DNA of 64,000 nt. Source: Actinomycetes bacterium (GTDB lineage Bacteria > Actinomycetota > Aquicultoria > Aquicultorales > Aquicultoraceae). The stretch is from assembly GCA_021794835.1 (NCBI GenBank), contig JAJYQA010000041.1, positions 32,408 to 96,407 on the forward strand, in the 5' to 3' direction. Shown in pieces: positions 54,252 through 62,728 of the stretch (the stretch's first letter is position 1; the number at the start of each line of letters is the position of its first letter). Below the pieces are notes generated by a model that ran no database searches, had not been told where the DNA came from, and worked only from the letters and a program-made list of their open reading frames with translations. A program made the position numbers and the translations under genes.

Positions 54252-55092
54252 GTCCACCGTCTATTAGGTTTACGACATAGGCATTCCATTGTCTGGGTAG
54301 GTAATGCAATATTTTCTGAAGTAGCCTGCCGCCATATCCCCGATCGACAAGTACTCCCATTACCGTTCCGCTATGAGCCACGTTTACACCAAGCCCACCA
54401 TTTCGCTTACATATGTCGATAAGGTCATTAAGGTCATGTTTTTTAAGAATCCTCTGGTTCAAGGTTGAGCTTATGGTCGCAGCCTCGCCGACAAGACGCA
54501 GGTCTTTGCTCCTTATGCCTTGGACTGCCATCTCGAAGGCCTCTTTTACTAGAAGCTCTTCCGCACCCACGGATCTTTGCTTCTTCTGGTTAAAGGTAAC
54601 CGTATCCAGCGACTCGGCCGGCTCGAGAACGATTATCTCTAACGGAGGAGCATTCCCGATTTTATCAAGCATCCGTCCTTCAAGGTGATCAAATGCAACT
54701 ATTCCGTCAAAGAAAACCCCATCGGTCGGCTCTATTGAAATGGCGATATCGGCGATCTCTTTTTCGGAAACACTCCGCTCAAATAGCTCCGATATTGCGA
54801 CCACCGTGGCAGCTATATCTGCGGTGCTACTTGCCATACCTTTGCCCAGCGGCAGATCGCTTTTTATATCTATGTGAACCCCCTGGGAGATGTCCATTAG
54901 CTCAAGGGTCTTTTTGACTGCCGCAGCAGTCTTATCTAACCCATCCGGTACCTTTATCGACCCGTCTTTTGTAGCCATGGCCGTTATTCTCGAATACCTG
55001 TTTATTGGGCAGGTGATATGAAAATTTATTCCGTTGATTACGCCTTGGACAAGCTCTCCACAGCTCCCGGGCATTGCCACCTGAACAGACAT
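54178..55092 (-). CDS. pduX: GHMP kinase, L-threonine kinase (PduX-like)
   Basis: PduX phosphorylates L-threonine, the substrate of CobD next door. The 304-residue GHMP kinase begins VAMPGSCGELVQGVINGINF and has the ATP-binding PLGKGMASSTADIAATVVAI (residues about 86-105) and a C-terminal NVAHSGTVMGVLVD motif. The ATG at 55092 immediately follows the cobO TAG. The final 22 residues (LETRNLRLETRKIFSSPLW plus ERV) are encoded by intergenic-type word repeats, and the stop codon lies within the repeat. The order cobO-pduX-cobD supports the threonine kinase call over other GHMP kinases. Confidence 0.9.
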   Translation of the reverse strand: MSVQVAMPGSCGELVQGVINGINFHITCPINRYSRITAMATKDGSIKVPDGLDKTAAAVKKTLELMDISQGVHIDIKSDLPLGKGMASSTADIAATVVAISELFERSVSEKEIADIAISIEPTDGVFFDGIVAFDHLEGRMLDKIGNAPPLEIIVLEPAESLDTVTFNQKKQRSVGAEELLVKEAFEMAVQGIRSKDLRLVGEAATISSTLNQRILKKHDLNDLIDICKRNGGLGVNVAHSGTVMGVLVDRGYGGRLLQKILHYLPRQWNAYVVNLIDGGPILETRNLRLETRKIFSSPLWERV

Positions 55093-55632
55093 CTAAAATT
55101 CAATCCCCCGTCTTGCCGCAATGCCAGCCTTGAAAGGATGCTTTACCATTTTAAACTCAGTAATATAATCCGCTATGTCTATAAACTCTTGGGGGGCGTT
55201 TCTGCCGGTCATCACGAGTTCAATGAAGTTGTTCTTACATAGACCAACTATTTTTAAGGCCTCGCCTATGCCCACCAGTCTCATGAATACAGCGACGTTA
55301 ATTTCATCTAAGATCAACAGGTCGCAGGACCTATTCTTAGCGATTTGTAGTGCCTCATCGATACCCTTGGCAGTTTCGCTTTTAATATTCTCAAACGGCG
55401 GATGTCCTTTACCGAGAAGGTTGCCGCCGTATCTTTTCACTTTAACGTTTTCAAGCCCCTTGATGGCTACAATCTCACCCGACTCAGGGCTTAGCGCCTT
55501 CATGAACTGGATAATACTTACGCTCAGGCCGTTGCCAACCGCCCGCAGCGCAAGACCAAACGCGGCGGTCGTCTTTCCCTTACCATCGCCGGTATAGACA
55601 TGTACTAGTCCTAGCGCTTTATTGCTGCTCAT
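55093..55632 (-). CDS. cobO: cob(I)yrinic acid a,c-diamide adenosyltransferase
   Basis: CobO (CobA/BtuR type) attaches the adenosyl group of ATP to the cobalt. From ATG 55632 it has 179 residues: GLVHVYTGDGKGKTTAAFGLALRA is the ATP site, SIIQFMKA follows, then LLILDEINVAV and VMTGRNAPQEFIDIADYITEF with KHPFKAGIAARRGIEF at the end, all family hallmarks. An in-frame start at 55746 inside cbiB has no ribosome site or family match. The pduX gene begins at the base after the stop codon. Confidence 0.96.
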   Translation of the reverse strand: MSSNKALGLVHVYTGDGKGKTTAAFGLALRAVGNGLSVSIIQFMKALSPESGEIVAIKGLENVKVKRYGGNLLGKGHPPFENIKSETAKGIDEALQIAKNRSCDLLILDEINVAVFMRLVGIGEALKIVGLCKNNFIELVMTGRNAPQEFIDIADYITEFKMVKHPFKAGIAARRGIEF

Positions 55633-55661
55633 TTGATAAATCCAACCTTTTCTTCTATGGA

Positions 55662-56624
55662 TTACAACTTTATAATATAACTCATAATAGATATTACTGC
55701 TTGGCCCATAAGTATAGTTATTGCCGATGCTGCAAACACAATCCATATGACGTCTTCGATGTTTCTGGTGGTTAAAGCCTCCTTGCCCTTACCGATTGGT
55801 CCGCTTTTCCTAGGAATGCCTGTGTAATAGTTGGTCCCGCCAAGAGCCACACCGACTGCCCCGGCTACCGCCGCCTCAGGCCAACCACTGTTTACGCTGG
55901 CATGTTTTCGACCGTCTTTTATTGCAATCTTTACCGCACCTACGGCATCCTGGCGGCATATCAGGGCAGCTACCGCCAAGAGCAACACCGATAGCCTCGC
56001 TGGAATGTAGTTGGCTATATCATCGAGTCTTGCCGCCGCCCAGCCGAAGTCTTTATATCGCTCGTTTTTATATCCAACCATCGAGTCGAGCGTGTTTATT
56101 GCCTTATAGGCCATTGCAAGAGGGGCTCCACCTATAAGCGCGTAGATGATCGGCGCGATTACGCCATCTACCGAATTCTCAGCAACCGATTCAATCGTTG
56201 CCCTTACAATGTCTTTATACTTCATGTTTTTGGTATCTCTGCCTACAATTTGGGAGACCTTCTCTCTCGCCTCACCTAGATTGCGTTTTCTTAGCGATAC
56301 GGCTACGTCTTTGGCACTATCCATCAATCCTTTTGTCGCAATAGTAGTTGATATAAGCAGTATGGACACGATAAAGCCAAGCTTCCCATGCGCTAGATAT
56401 GCCAGGTAAACAATCCCCCATGTTACCGACGCCGATATACCTACGACAAAGAAAACTACGACCACACCGATAGACCTTTTCCATAGCCAACCTAAATTGC
56501 CATTAAATGCCAGTTTTTCAAGGTAGCTTATCAGCCGCCCGATCAGAACAACCGGGTGCGGTATCTTTTGCGGATCGCCGAATGCAAGATCAACTACATA
56601 GGCCAAAGTCACCTGGGCCCACAT
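55662..56624 (-). CDS. cbiB: adenosylcobinamide-phosphate synthase
   Basis: CbiB (CobD in the aerobic naming) attaches aminopropanol phosphate to adenosylcobyrate in the membrane. From ATG 56624 (GGAGGAAAG upstream) it has 320 residues. It shows YVVDLAFGDPQKIPHPVVLIGRLI, RDTKNMKYKDIVRATIESVAENSVDGVIAPI, INTLDSMVGYKNERY and the closing region AVAGAVGVALGGTNYY. Several helices are predicted from hydrophobic stretches. Three small palindromes lie in the gap upstream of it (56661-56689). Confidence 0.95.
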   Translation of the reverse strand: MWAQVTLAYVVDLAFGDPQKIPHPVVLIGRLISYLEKLAFNGNLGWLWKRSIGVVVVFFVVGISASVTWGIVYLAYLAHGKLGFIVSILLISTTIATKGLMDSAKDVAVSLRKRNLGEAREKVSQIVGRDTKNMKYKDIVRATIESVAENSVDGVIAPIIYALIGGAPLAMAYKAINTLDSMVGYKNERYKDFGWAAARLDDIANYIPARLSVLLLAVAALICRQDAVGAVKIAIKDGRKHASVNSGWPEAAVAGAVGVALGGTNYYTGIPRKSGPIGKGKEALTTRNIEDVIWIVFAASAITILMGQAVISIMSYIIKL

Positions 56625-56713
56625 AGGTACTTTCCTCCTCACTGTTTCACCAAGTGCGTGCCGATAAATCGGTATATATACCGTTCGGTAAATCAAGCAA
56701 CTGCTACAATTAA
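56625..56713. repeat. three mini-palindromes between cbiP and cbiB
   Basis: CCGATAAATCGG (56661-56672), GGTATATATACC (56671-56682) and ACCG-TT-CGGT (56680-56689) follow each other and overlap slightly. The first also occurs at 47207-47218. They are too weak to be terminators and have no T-run. Confidence 0.6.
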
Positions 56714-58309
56714 TTAAATCTTCTGGCTCCTGGATTCTGGCTTCTGACTCCCTACATGCAGAATATCCCTCATAATATAATCAACATTTATGCTCTCGCT
56801 AACCTTTTGTGCCAGGTAATCAAGCTGTGATTGCCGGTAGGTGTCATAGTTAACGCTAAGGCTATCTCTCTTGAGCCCTTTCCTCTCCTTAAGAAAGTCA
56901 AGCAGAGATTTGCGAAGGATACCATTATCAAAAAGGCCGTGTATATATGTGCCAAATGCCAGGCCATCTGGCGACATGCACCCGTCACTTATATCCTGCG
57001 GCTCACGGCCCCGCTGCTTTATCCGAAACGCCTCGCTTGCACCCTCGTGCCGCTTAGTTTCACCCATATGTATCTCATAGCCGGAGACCCTGCATCCAAT
57101 CGCCGGTCCGAGTATATCTCCGCCACCGGTAACTTTAGCCTCAACCTGCATTGTAACCTTCTCGCAGCTAATACTGGTTGTGCAGTTTAAAAGCCCAAGT
57201 CCATCGATGGCCTTGCGGTTAGATTCCACGCCGTGCTCGTCCCTGATTGATAGACCAAGCATCTGGTAACCGCCACAGATTCCGATAATTGGTATTCCCC
57301 TCTCATAAGCATCTCTTATCTTGCCCGCCATCCCTTTCTCATGCAGCACTTCCATATCTCCCATTGTATTTTTTGTTCCCGGGATAATTATTAGATCAGT
57401 CTCCCCGATTGGCGTATCTGGCGACACGTAGCGTAGGTTAACCCCTGGCTCGCACATAAAGGTGTCAATGTCGGTAAAGTTTGCTATATGGGGAAGCCTA
57501 ATTACAGTAATATCCAGATATTTTCCATTGGAAGTTCCGTTTGGGACTACATATCCATTACTTGAAACCAGATGGGTAAACTTTTCCAGGACGAGGGAGT
57601 CCTCACTATCAAGTTTTAAGTCCTCCAGGTAGGGGACAACCCCAAGTACCTTTACGCCTGTTCGCCCCTCCAAAAAATCAAGGCCGGATGTTAGAAGGCT
57701 TGCATCGCCCCTAAACTTGTTGATGATGATGCCTTTTACCCTCTCACGCTCGTCATCATCTAAAAGTTCAAGGGTTCCAACAAGCGATGCGAACACGCCG
57801 CCCCGATCGATATCCCCAACCAAGACAACCGGCGAGTTGGCCAGCTTGGCTATCCGCATGTTGGCTAGGTCCTCCTGCTTAAGGTTTATCTCGGCCGGAC
57901 TTCCCGCACCCTCAATTAATACTAGATCGTACTCCGACCTTAGCCTATTTAAGGATTCCTCAACTATCCCAAGCAATGCCTTCTTCTCAAGATAGTAGTC
58001 ACGGGCGGTAAGGTTTTTAAAAACCTTACCTCTTACAACCACCTGCGCACGTTTATTGTCGGTAGGTTTTAGTAAGATTGGATTCATATCGACGGTTGGC
58101 TTGATTTTGGCTGCCGCCGCCTGCATAGCCTGTGCCCGCCCTATCTCAAGTCCTTCTTCGGTGGCAAATGAGTTAAGCGCCATGTTCTGGCTCTTAAAGG
58201 GCGCGACCTTATACCCCATATTTACGAAGACCCTACACAGGGCAGCGACCAGCAAGCTTTTCCCTGCATCGGACGAAGTGCCCTGCACCATTAAAGTTTT
58301 TGCCTTCAT
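56714..58309 (-). CDS. cbiP: cobyric acid synthase
   Basis: CbiP (CobQ) adds four amide groups to adenosylcobyrinate diamide. From ATG 58309 it has 531 residues. KTLMVQGTSSDAGKSLLVAALCR is the N-terminal ATP domain, FKSQNMALNSFAT and DIDRGGVFASLVGTLELL follow. The glutaminase domain has IIIPGTKNTMGDM and the nucleophile in IGICGGYQMLG, and YIHGLFDNG near the end. The last dozen residues (GSQKPESRSQKI) are encoded by a CCAGAATCCAGGAGCCAG word repeat (56720-56751) and are unlikely to be ancestral. It follows cobU by three bases. Confidence 0.96.
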   Translation of the reverse strand: MKAKTLMVQGTSSDAGKSLLVAALCRVFVNMGYKVAPFKSQNMALNSFATEEGLEIGRAQAMQAAAAKIKPTVDMNPILLKPTDNKRAQVVVRGKVFKNLTARDYYLEKKALLGIVEESLNRLRSEYDLVLIEGAGSPAEINLKQEDLANMRIAKLANSPVVLVGDIDRGGVFASLVGTLELLDDDERERVKGIIINKFRGDASLLTSGLDFLEGRTGVKVLGVVPYLEDLKLDSEDSLVLEKFTHLVSSNGYVVPNGTSNGKYLDITVIRLPHIANFTDIDTFMCEPGVNLRYVSPDTPIGETDLIIIPGTKNTMGDMEVLHEKGMAGKIRDAYERGIPIIGICGGYQMLGLSIRDEHGVESNRKAIDGLGLLNCTTSISCEKVTMQVEAKVTGGGDILGPAIGCRVSGYEIHMGETKRHEGASEAFRIKQRGREPQDISDGCMSPDGLAFGTYIHGLFDNGILRKSLLDFLKERKGLKRDSLSVNYDTYRQSQLDYLAQKVSESINVDYIMRDILHVGSQKPESRSQKI

Positions 58310-58324
58310 TGCCAACCACACATT

Positions 58325-58873
58325 CTATATATCTAGTTCAATTCCAAGCGATTTTATGTCTACGGGAATTCCAGCTATGGTAAGCAGCACTTTGTCTGCA
58401 TGCTCAGCCACTTTCTGGTTAATTATTCCCAACAGGTCCCGGTATCTGCGACCAACCGGATACTCGGGGACTATTCCCATCCCAACCTCGTTTGAGACAA
58501 AGATAATTGTTTTCCCGAAGTTCTTGGCGCTCTTAAGCACCCCGATTATCTCATCGACAACCTCGTCATCGCTGGCAATCTTATCCATCTGCCTGGCGAT
58601 ATAGACGGTTAGGCAATCAACAATCACGGCTTCAGCCCGAATAAATGCTTGGTCCAATACTTCACCCAACCGGTTATCAACTTCAAGAGTGACCCAGCTA
58701 TCAGGCCGTGATTTCCTGTGCTTCTTAATCCGCTCGATCATTTCATCATCAATAGCTTTGGCCGTTGCAACGTATGCTACAGACCGGTAGCTTGCGGCAA
58801 TCTTCTCGGCAAGCGCGCTTTTGCCGCTCCTCGCCCCGCCTAGGAAGAGTATTACATTGCCTGATGGCTTCAT
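58325..58873 (-). CDS. cobU: adenosylcobinamide kinase / adenosylcobinamide-phosphate guanylyltransferase
   Basis: CobU phosphorylates adenosylcobinamide and then transfers GMP to it. From ATG 58873 (AAAGGATAGATCA upstream) it has 182 residues. The P-loop is VILFLGGARSGKSALAEKIA, then VAYVATAKAIDDEM, the guanylylated-His region RIKKHRKSRPDSW, VIVDCLTVYIARQM and FVSNEVGMGIVPEYPVGRRYRDLLG. It is first in the 15-gene operon behind the riboswitch at 59016-59172. Confidence 0.96.
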   Translation of the reverse strand: MKPSGNVILFLGGARSGKSALAEKIAASYRSVAYVATAKAIDDEMIERIKKHRKSRPDSWVTLEVDNRLGEVLDQAFIRAEAVIVDCLTVYIARQMDKIASDDEVVDEIIGVLKSAKNFGKTIIFVSNEVGMGIVPEYPVGRRYRDLLGIINQKVAEHADKVLLTIAGIPVDIKSLGIELDI

Positions 58874-58954
58874 TGATCTATCCTTTATTCCGAGATCACC
58901 ATGAGTAAGCCAATTAGCCAATAAGGTTTAGTATTTTCATTAGCTATTTGGCTA

Positions 58955-58984
58955 ATAAAAAACCCTTAGCCTTACGCTAAGGGT
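58955..58984 (-). terminator. riboswitch-linked intrinsic terminator ahead of cobU
   Basis: On the minus strand ACCCTTAGC-GTAAG-GCTAAGGGT (58984-58962) is a perfect nine-base-pair stem followed by TTTTTTATT. It lies 31 bases after the aptamer and is the probable B12-dependent stop. Confidence 0.92.
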
Positions 58985-59015
58985 CCACAACTTACCTCTA
59001 TCCGCGAAGGCTCTC

Positions 59016-59172
59016 TTGCCCAGGCAGGTCTCCTGACTTTACGGATCGTCGCTCCCCGCGCCTTCCCAATTATTCCTTGGTGGCATAATGCGGTTGGCTC
59101 CCCGTTTACAGTGGCGGGCCCGTGCCAGATTCTCACTGGCTTCCCTATTCTCCGCTAGTAGCGGCACCTGGA
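59016..59172 (-). promoter_or_regulatory. cobalamin riboswitch controlling the cobU-cbiJ operon
   Basis: The same conserved pieces as in the cobT aptamer are present in the sense strand: GGTGCC, TAGGGAAGCCAGTGAGAATC, the CGCCACTGTAAACGGGGAGC segment and the B12 box AAGTCAGGAGACCTGCC (59022-59039). Only two of 154 bases differ from 43279-43432. Downstream lie a strong terminator and cobU, so B12 should switch off the whole cobU-cbiJ operon. Confidence 0.97.
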
Positions 59173-59192
59173 CTTTATAATTAATTAATACG

Positions 59193-59221
59193 ATTATAAG
59201 CATAAATATTCGATTAGGCAA
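59193..59221 (-). promoter_or_regulatory. sigma-70-type promoter for the cobU riboswitch transcript
   Basis: On the minus strand TTGCCT (59221-59216) and a perfect -10 TATAAT (59198-59193) are 17 bases apart. Initiation about 15 bases before the aptamer fits a riboswitch leader. Confidence 0.75.
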
Positions 59222-59238
59222 TAATAAGAAAGCTAAAT

Positions 59239-59253
59239 AGCGTATAATACGCT
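59239..59253. promoter_or_regulatory. palindrome over a TATAAT box upstream of rluB
   Basis: AGCGTAT-A-ATACGCT is a perfect odd-centre inverted repeat with TATAAT (59243-59248) in the middle, 38 bases before the rluB ATG on the plus strand. It may be the rluB -10 box with an operator around it; no good -35 is visible. Confidence 0.4.
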
Positions 59254-59285
59254 TAAGCTAAACAACTAAGGTCTGGCGATTTAAA

Positions 59286-60011
59286 ATGGAAGAGCGACTT
59301 CAAAAATTCATGGCTCGGGTTGGTGTCGGCTCCCGCAGGTACTGCGAGGAGCTAATAAAGAGCGGGCGCGTTAAGGTAAACGGGAAAGTTGTGAGCGAGC
59401 TCGGTATTAAGGTCAATCCGGCCGTTGATAAGGTCGAGGTTAACGGCCGGCTCATCCATCCCGAGGAGCAGAGGCTTTATATCATGATAAATAAGCCGTC
59501 TGGTTTTATTACGAGCGTAACCGACAAATTCGGGCGTCCGACTGTAATTGACCTGCTTGGTGGCATAAGCGACCGGGTCTATCCAGTTGGAAGGCTCGAT
59601 ATTAACACTGAGGGACTACTCATTCTAACAAACGATGGTGAGCTTGCTTTCAGGCTAACCCATCCCCGCTACAAGGTAAGAAAAACCTATTTTGTAGAAG
59701 TCGGCGGCCATCCACCCAAAGAAAAACTCGGTATGCTAAGAAAGGGCATAATGCTTGAGGACGGGATAACTGCCCCGGCGGAAATTAAAATTCTAAGCCA
59801 CACGAAAATTTCCACCTTCATCGAAATTACTATCCATGAGGGAAGAAAGCGGCAGATTAGGCAGATGTTTCAGGCGATAGGATTTACAGTGACCTTTCTT
59901 AAGAGAATCTCGATCAATGGATTATTGCTTGGCAGTCTCCCCCTGGGAGATTTCAGACACCTAACCGACCAGGAAGTAGATGATCTCTACAGAGCAGTAA
60001 GATTAAGGTAG
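59286..60011 (+). CDS. rluB: 23S rRNA pseudouridine synthase, RluB/RsuA family
   Basis: This enzyme isomerises a uridine in 23S rRNA (position 2605 for RluB). The 241-residue protein has an S4 RNA-binding domain (RLQKFMARVGVGSRRYCEELI), YIMINKPSGFITSV, the catalytic Asp in YPVGRLDINTEGLLILTNDGELA, and HPRYKVRKTYFVEV with HEGRKRQIRQMFQAIG. In many actinobacteria and firmicutes rluB follows scpA and scpB in the same direction; here it is on the other strand from them, with an AI-2E-type gene between. Confidence 0.94.
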   Translation: MEERLQKFMARVGVGSRRYCEELIKSGRVKVNGKVVSELGIKVNPAVDKVEVNGRLIHPEEQRLYIMINKPSGFITSVTDKFGRPTVIDLLGGISDRVYPVGRLDINTEGLLILTNDGELAFRLTHPRYKVRKTYFVEVGGHPPKEKLGMLRKGIMLEDGITAPAEIKILSHTKISTFIEITIHEGRKRQIRQMFQAIGFTVTFLKRISINGLLLGSLPLGDFRHLTDQEVDDLYRAVRLR

Positions 60012-60083
60012 ATTTCTCTTGCTGCTTACTTTCCTAGCTATATGGGAACTCTTATGTTAGTAATTGCTTTTTGGGAGAGGCTG

Positions 60084-61157
60084 ATGTATATAAGAGTTGC
60101 CGATTGGCTTAAGGCCATCGTTTTTGCGGTAATAATATTGCTCGTCTACTTATTTATCGGTAGGATACAGCACACAATCCTTCTCTTTATCGCAGCCGGG
60201 ATTATTGTTTTTCTTATCAACCCGATAATAACGTTCCTACTTAAAAGGAAAGTGCCCCGCAGTCTTGCGATTGTCATGACCTACATCTTGTTCTTCGGAA
60301 TTATTGTTTTAGTAATGTCTCTAACTGGACCGGTTATCGCCAAAGAATTCAGGTCGTTTCTCTCCAACCTGCCAAAATATATATCGTCGCTAAAAACACA
60401 AGCAAGATATATACAAGACTTTTTACGTGGCCTAAGAATATCCCCCGCTTTAGGAATTAATCCCACTACCCTGATCAACCAAACAATCGGATTAGCGACA
60501 TCGCAGATACGCAACCTTGTTTCTATAATACCGTCGCTTATCAGTTTATTTACGGATATATTCCTCACCCTTTTTATATCAATTTATATGCTGGTTTTTC
60601 TGCCGGTTATCGATCGCTCAATTCGTAAAGGTTTATCAGCCAGCCTGATAGCGATCTACGATAAGTTTCTCGATACTATGAAATCCGCTTTCTCCCGCTA
60701 TTTGGTAGGGCAGCTTGCTTTTATGAGCACTGTTGGCGTTGCTGCAGGGGTTGCCGTCTCGATTGTTGGGCTTCCTTTTCCCGCGCTGTTTGGGCTTTGG
60801 GCGGCTTTAACCGAGATAATCCCTGTCGTAGGACCGATACTTGGGGCAATCCCCGCAATAATCGTCGCCTTAACCATAAAACCAATTCTTGCACTTTGGG
60901 TGGTGATAGCTTTCATAGTTATACAGCAGCTCGAAAACTACGTGCTTGCACCGTTTATTCTTGGCGGTACGGTAGGCCTAAACCCCTTGCTTATCATTTT
61001 TTCAATAATTGCCGGCGGGGAGTTAGCGGGGATCGTCGGTATATTCCTTGCGGTTCCGACACTTGTCGTCATAGTCAACATTATAAAGTTTATTCTGGAT
61101 AACTTCTCTTATGAGAGAATTGAGGAAGCCCCTGATAGAATAGTAATCAAGAAATAA
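60084..61157 (+). CDS. AI-2E family transporter
   Basis: This 357-residue membrane protein has seven or eight hydrophobic helices and the family features FLSNLPKYISSLKTQARYIQ in the soluble insertion and GLWAALTEIIPVVGPILGAIPAIIVAL near the end. The AI-2E family (PerM/TqsA-like) includes exporters and sodium/proton antiporters; the substrate here is unknown. The start is ATG 60084 behind GGGAGAGG; an in-frame ATG at 60042 lacks a ribosome site. It follows rluB by 72 bases and may be co-transcribed. Confidence 0.9.
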   Translation: MYIRVADWLKAIVFAVIILLVYLFIGRIQHTILLFIAAGIIVFLINPIITFLLKRKVPRSLAIVMTYILFFGIIVLVMSLTGPVIAKEFRSFLSNLPKYISSLKTQARYIQDFLRGLRISPALGINPTTLINQTIGLATSQIRNLVSIIPSLISLFTDIFLTLFISIYMLVFLPVIDRSIRKGLSASLIAIYDKFLDTMKSAFSRYLVGQLAFMSTVGVAAGVAVSIVGLPFPALFGLWAALTEIIPVVGPILGAIPAIIVALTIKPILALWVVIAFIVIQQLENYVLAPFILGGTVGLNPLLIIFSIIAGGELAGIVGIFLAVPTLVVIVNIIKFILDNFSYERIEEAPDRIVIKK

Positions 61158-61223
61158 TTACTCTATAATTAATTTTGAATTTTTTAATCTATCCCTTAGA
61201 TCCCAAACCCCGGCCTCCGGACC

Positions 61224-61805
61224 CTATTCGATTACTGCACTTGACCGAAGATTCTCTTCTATCTGCCTTCTGACTTCTTCATCTGGGGAGAACTCGTCTA
61301 ACGGCGGCAGCTCATCAATGCTTCTTAGGCCAAAGGATTCCAGAAACCGCGTTGTCGTTCCGTATAGAATAGGTTGCCCTGTAGTACCCTGCCTGCCCAT
61401 TTCTTTAATTAGTCCCCTATTTAGAAGGGTGTTCACAACGCCGTCGGAGTTAACGCCGCGAATTGCCGCGATATCCATTCTGGTTACCGGCTGTTTATAG
61501 GCAATGATGGATAAAGTCTCGAGAGCGGCTTGGGTGAGCCTTCTGTGGTCAAAGGAAAGTATGAGCTTCTCGATATACGGGGCATATGCGGGATGGCTGT
61601 ATAGACGGTAACCTCCAGCAACTTCTCTTAGCTGAAAACCGCGATCGGTTCTCCGGTATTCGTTGGCCAGGTCTTCAATTGCCTGCTTTACCTCTTCTTC
61701 CCCAACGCTTGTAACTTCGCATATTCTAGATATATTTAGCGGCCGGTCGCTTACAAAGAACAGCGATTCGATAATGTTTCTAATTCTTGCCCTCATCTCG
61801 CTCAT
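61224..61805 (-). CDS. scpB: segregation and condensation protein B
   Basis: ScpB is the kite subunit of the bacterial SMC condensin complex. The 193-residue protein has two winged-helix domains: IRNIIESLFFVSDRPLNISRICEVTSV at the N-terminus, then LTQAALETLSIIAYKQPVTRMDIAAIRGVNSDGVVNTLLNRGLIKEMGR-type text, which is the family core (LETLSIIAYKQPVTR). It overlaps scpA by four bases (ATGA). Its stop codon abuts the word AGGGTCCGGAGGCCGGGG in the sense strand. Confidence 0.95.
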   Translation of the reverse strand: MSEMRARIRNIIESLFFVSDRPLNISRICEVTSVGEEEVKQAIEDLANEYRRTDRGFQLREVAGGYRLYSHPAYAPYIEKLILSFDHRRLTQAALETLSIIAYKQPVTRMDIAAIRGVNSDGVVNTLLNRGLIKEMGRQGTTGQPILYGTTTRFLESFGLRSIDELPPLDEFSPDEEVRRQIEENLRSSAVIE

Positions 61806-62563
61806 ACTACCACCTCTGCATTGCCAGTCACAACGTTACCGGATACAATTACTGTAATCTCGCCAAACGTCTCCGCCTGTCCCAATTTGACAATACCTCT
61901 CTTATATAGCTCAAGCACCGCCAAAAACATTGCTATCAACTCAATCTTATCGGTGCAATCATGGGTAAGTTCTCGAAAACTCTTTGCTTTTACGCCCTTT
62001 AGCCTATTTTCAATCTTCTTGACATATTCATCAACGCTAAGCGGCTTTGGCGTTATATGATCTGCCTGCAACAGGCTGATCTCCCTCCGCTCGTTTATAG
62101 CGAGAAAGAGCTTTCGCAGCTTTCCCAGCGATATACCAGACAGAAAATCGGGAACCAGGCTATCAAAATCCTCTTCAACTCCAACATCGCGAACATAGTA
62201 CTTGCTCTCGGCCTCATACCTTGCGGCAAGCTCGGCCGAAACGTTTTTGAACTTCTTGTATTCAACAAGGCGTGCTATAAGTATCTCCCTGGCCTCTTGC
62301 GGAGAGATTTCATCCTCGTCGTAGACCTCTTCTTTTTTAGGCAGAAGGCTTGCGGCTTTTATGTCGAGAAGAGTTGCAGCTATCAGAAGAAACTCGGTGC
62401 CGATTTCAAGGTCAAGCTCCTGTATCGAGTTGATATAATCAAGATACTCTTTAGCGATCTTAGCAATCGGTATTTCATAGATATCTATCTTTTGGCGGGA
62501 TATTAAGTTTAAGAGTAGATCGAACGGTCCTTCAAATACCTCTAGCTTTACCTGGTATGACAT
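61802..62563 (-). CDS. scpA: segregation and condensation protein A
   Basis: ScpA is the kleisin that bridges the SMC heads. The 253-residue protein begins VKLEVFEGPFDLLLNLISRQKIDIYEIPIAKI, a diagnostic N-terminus, followed by EFLLIAATLLDIKAASLLP and a C-terminal winged helix (IELIAMFLAVLELYKRGIVKLGQAETFGEI). It is coupled to scpB. trpS is 165 bases upstream with repeat words in between. Confidence 0.96.
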   Translation of the reverse strand: MSYQVKLEVFEGPFDLLLNLISRQKIDIYEIPIAKIAKEYLDYINSIQELDLEIGTEFLLIAATLLDIKAASLLPKKEEVYDEDEISPQEAREILIARLVEYKKFKNVSAELAARYEAESKYYVRDVGVEEDFDSLVPDFLSGISLGKLRKLFLAINERREISLLQADHITPKPLSVDEYVKKIENRLKGVKAKSFRELTHDCTDKIELIAMFLAVLELYKRGIVKLGQAETFGEITVIVSGNVVTGNAEVVV

Positions 62564-62728
62564 AATATTCCAATCACTGCCGCGTTCCCTTAACTACTAT
62601 GTTACTTCTGCTTTAATATAAACTTTCCTTTAATTGGCTCGTAATGTTATGCAGTGCCAAAGTTAAATAAAGTTACTCAGTGCTGCAGCGCTAATAATCA
62701 TTCGACGTTCGAAGTTCGCAATTCAAAA
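62564..62728. repeat. word-repeat gap between trpS and scpA
   Basis: Contains GCAGTGCCAAAGTTAAATAA, AAAGTTACTCAGTGCTGCAG (62670-62689) and the sense-strand run TGAATTGCGAACTTCGAACG (62702-62723 region). The first two resemble the gap at 47147-47260, and the last is the GAATTACGAATTTCG type. It abuts the trpS stop codon. Confidence 0.65.
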
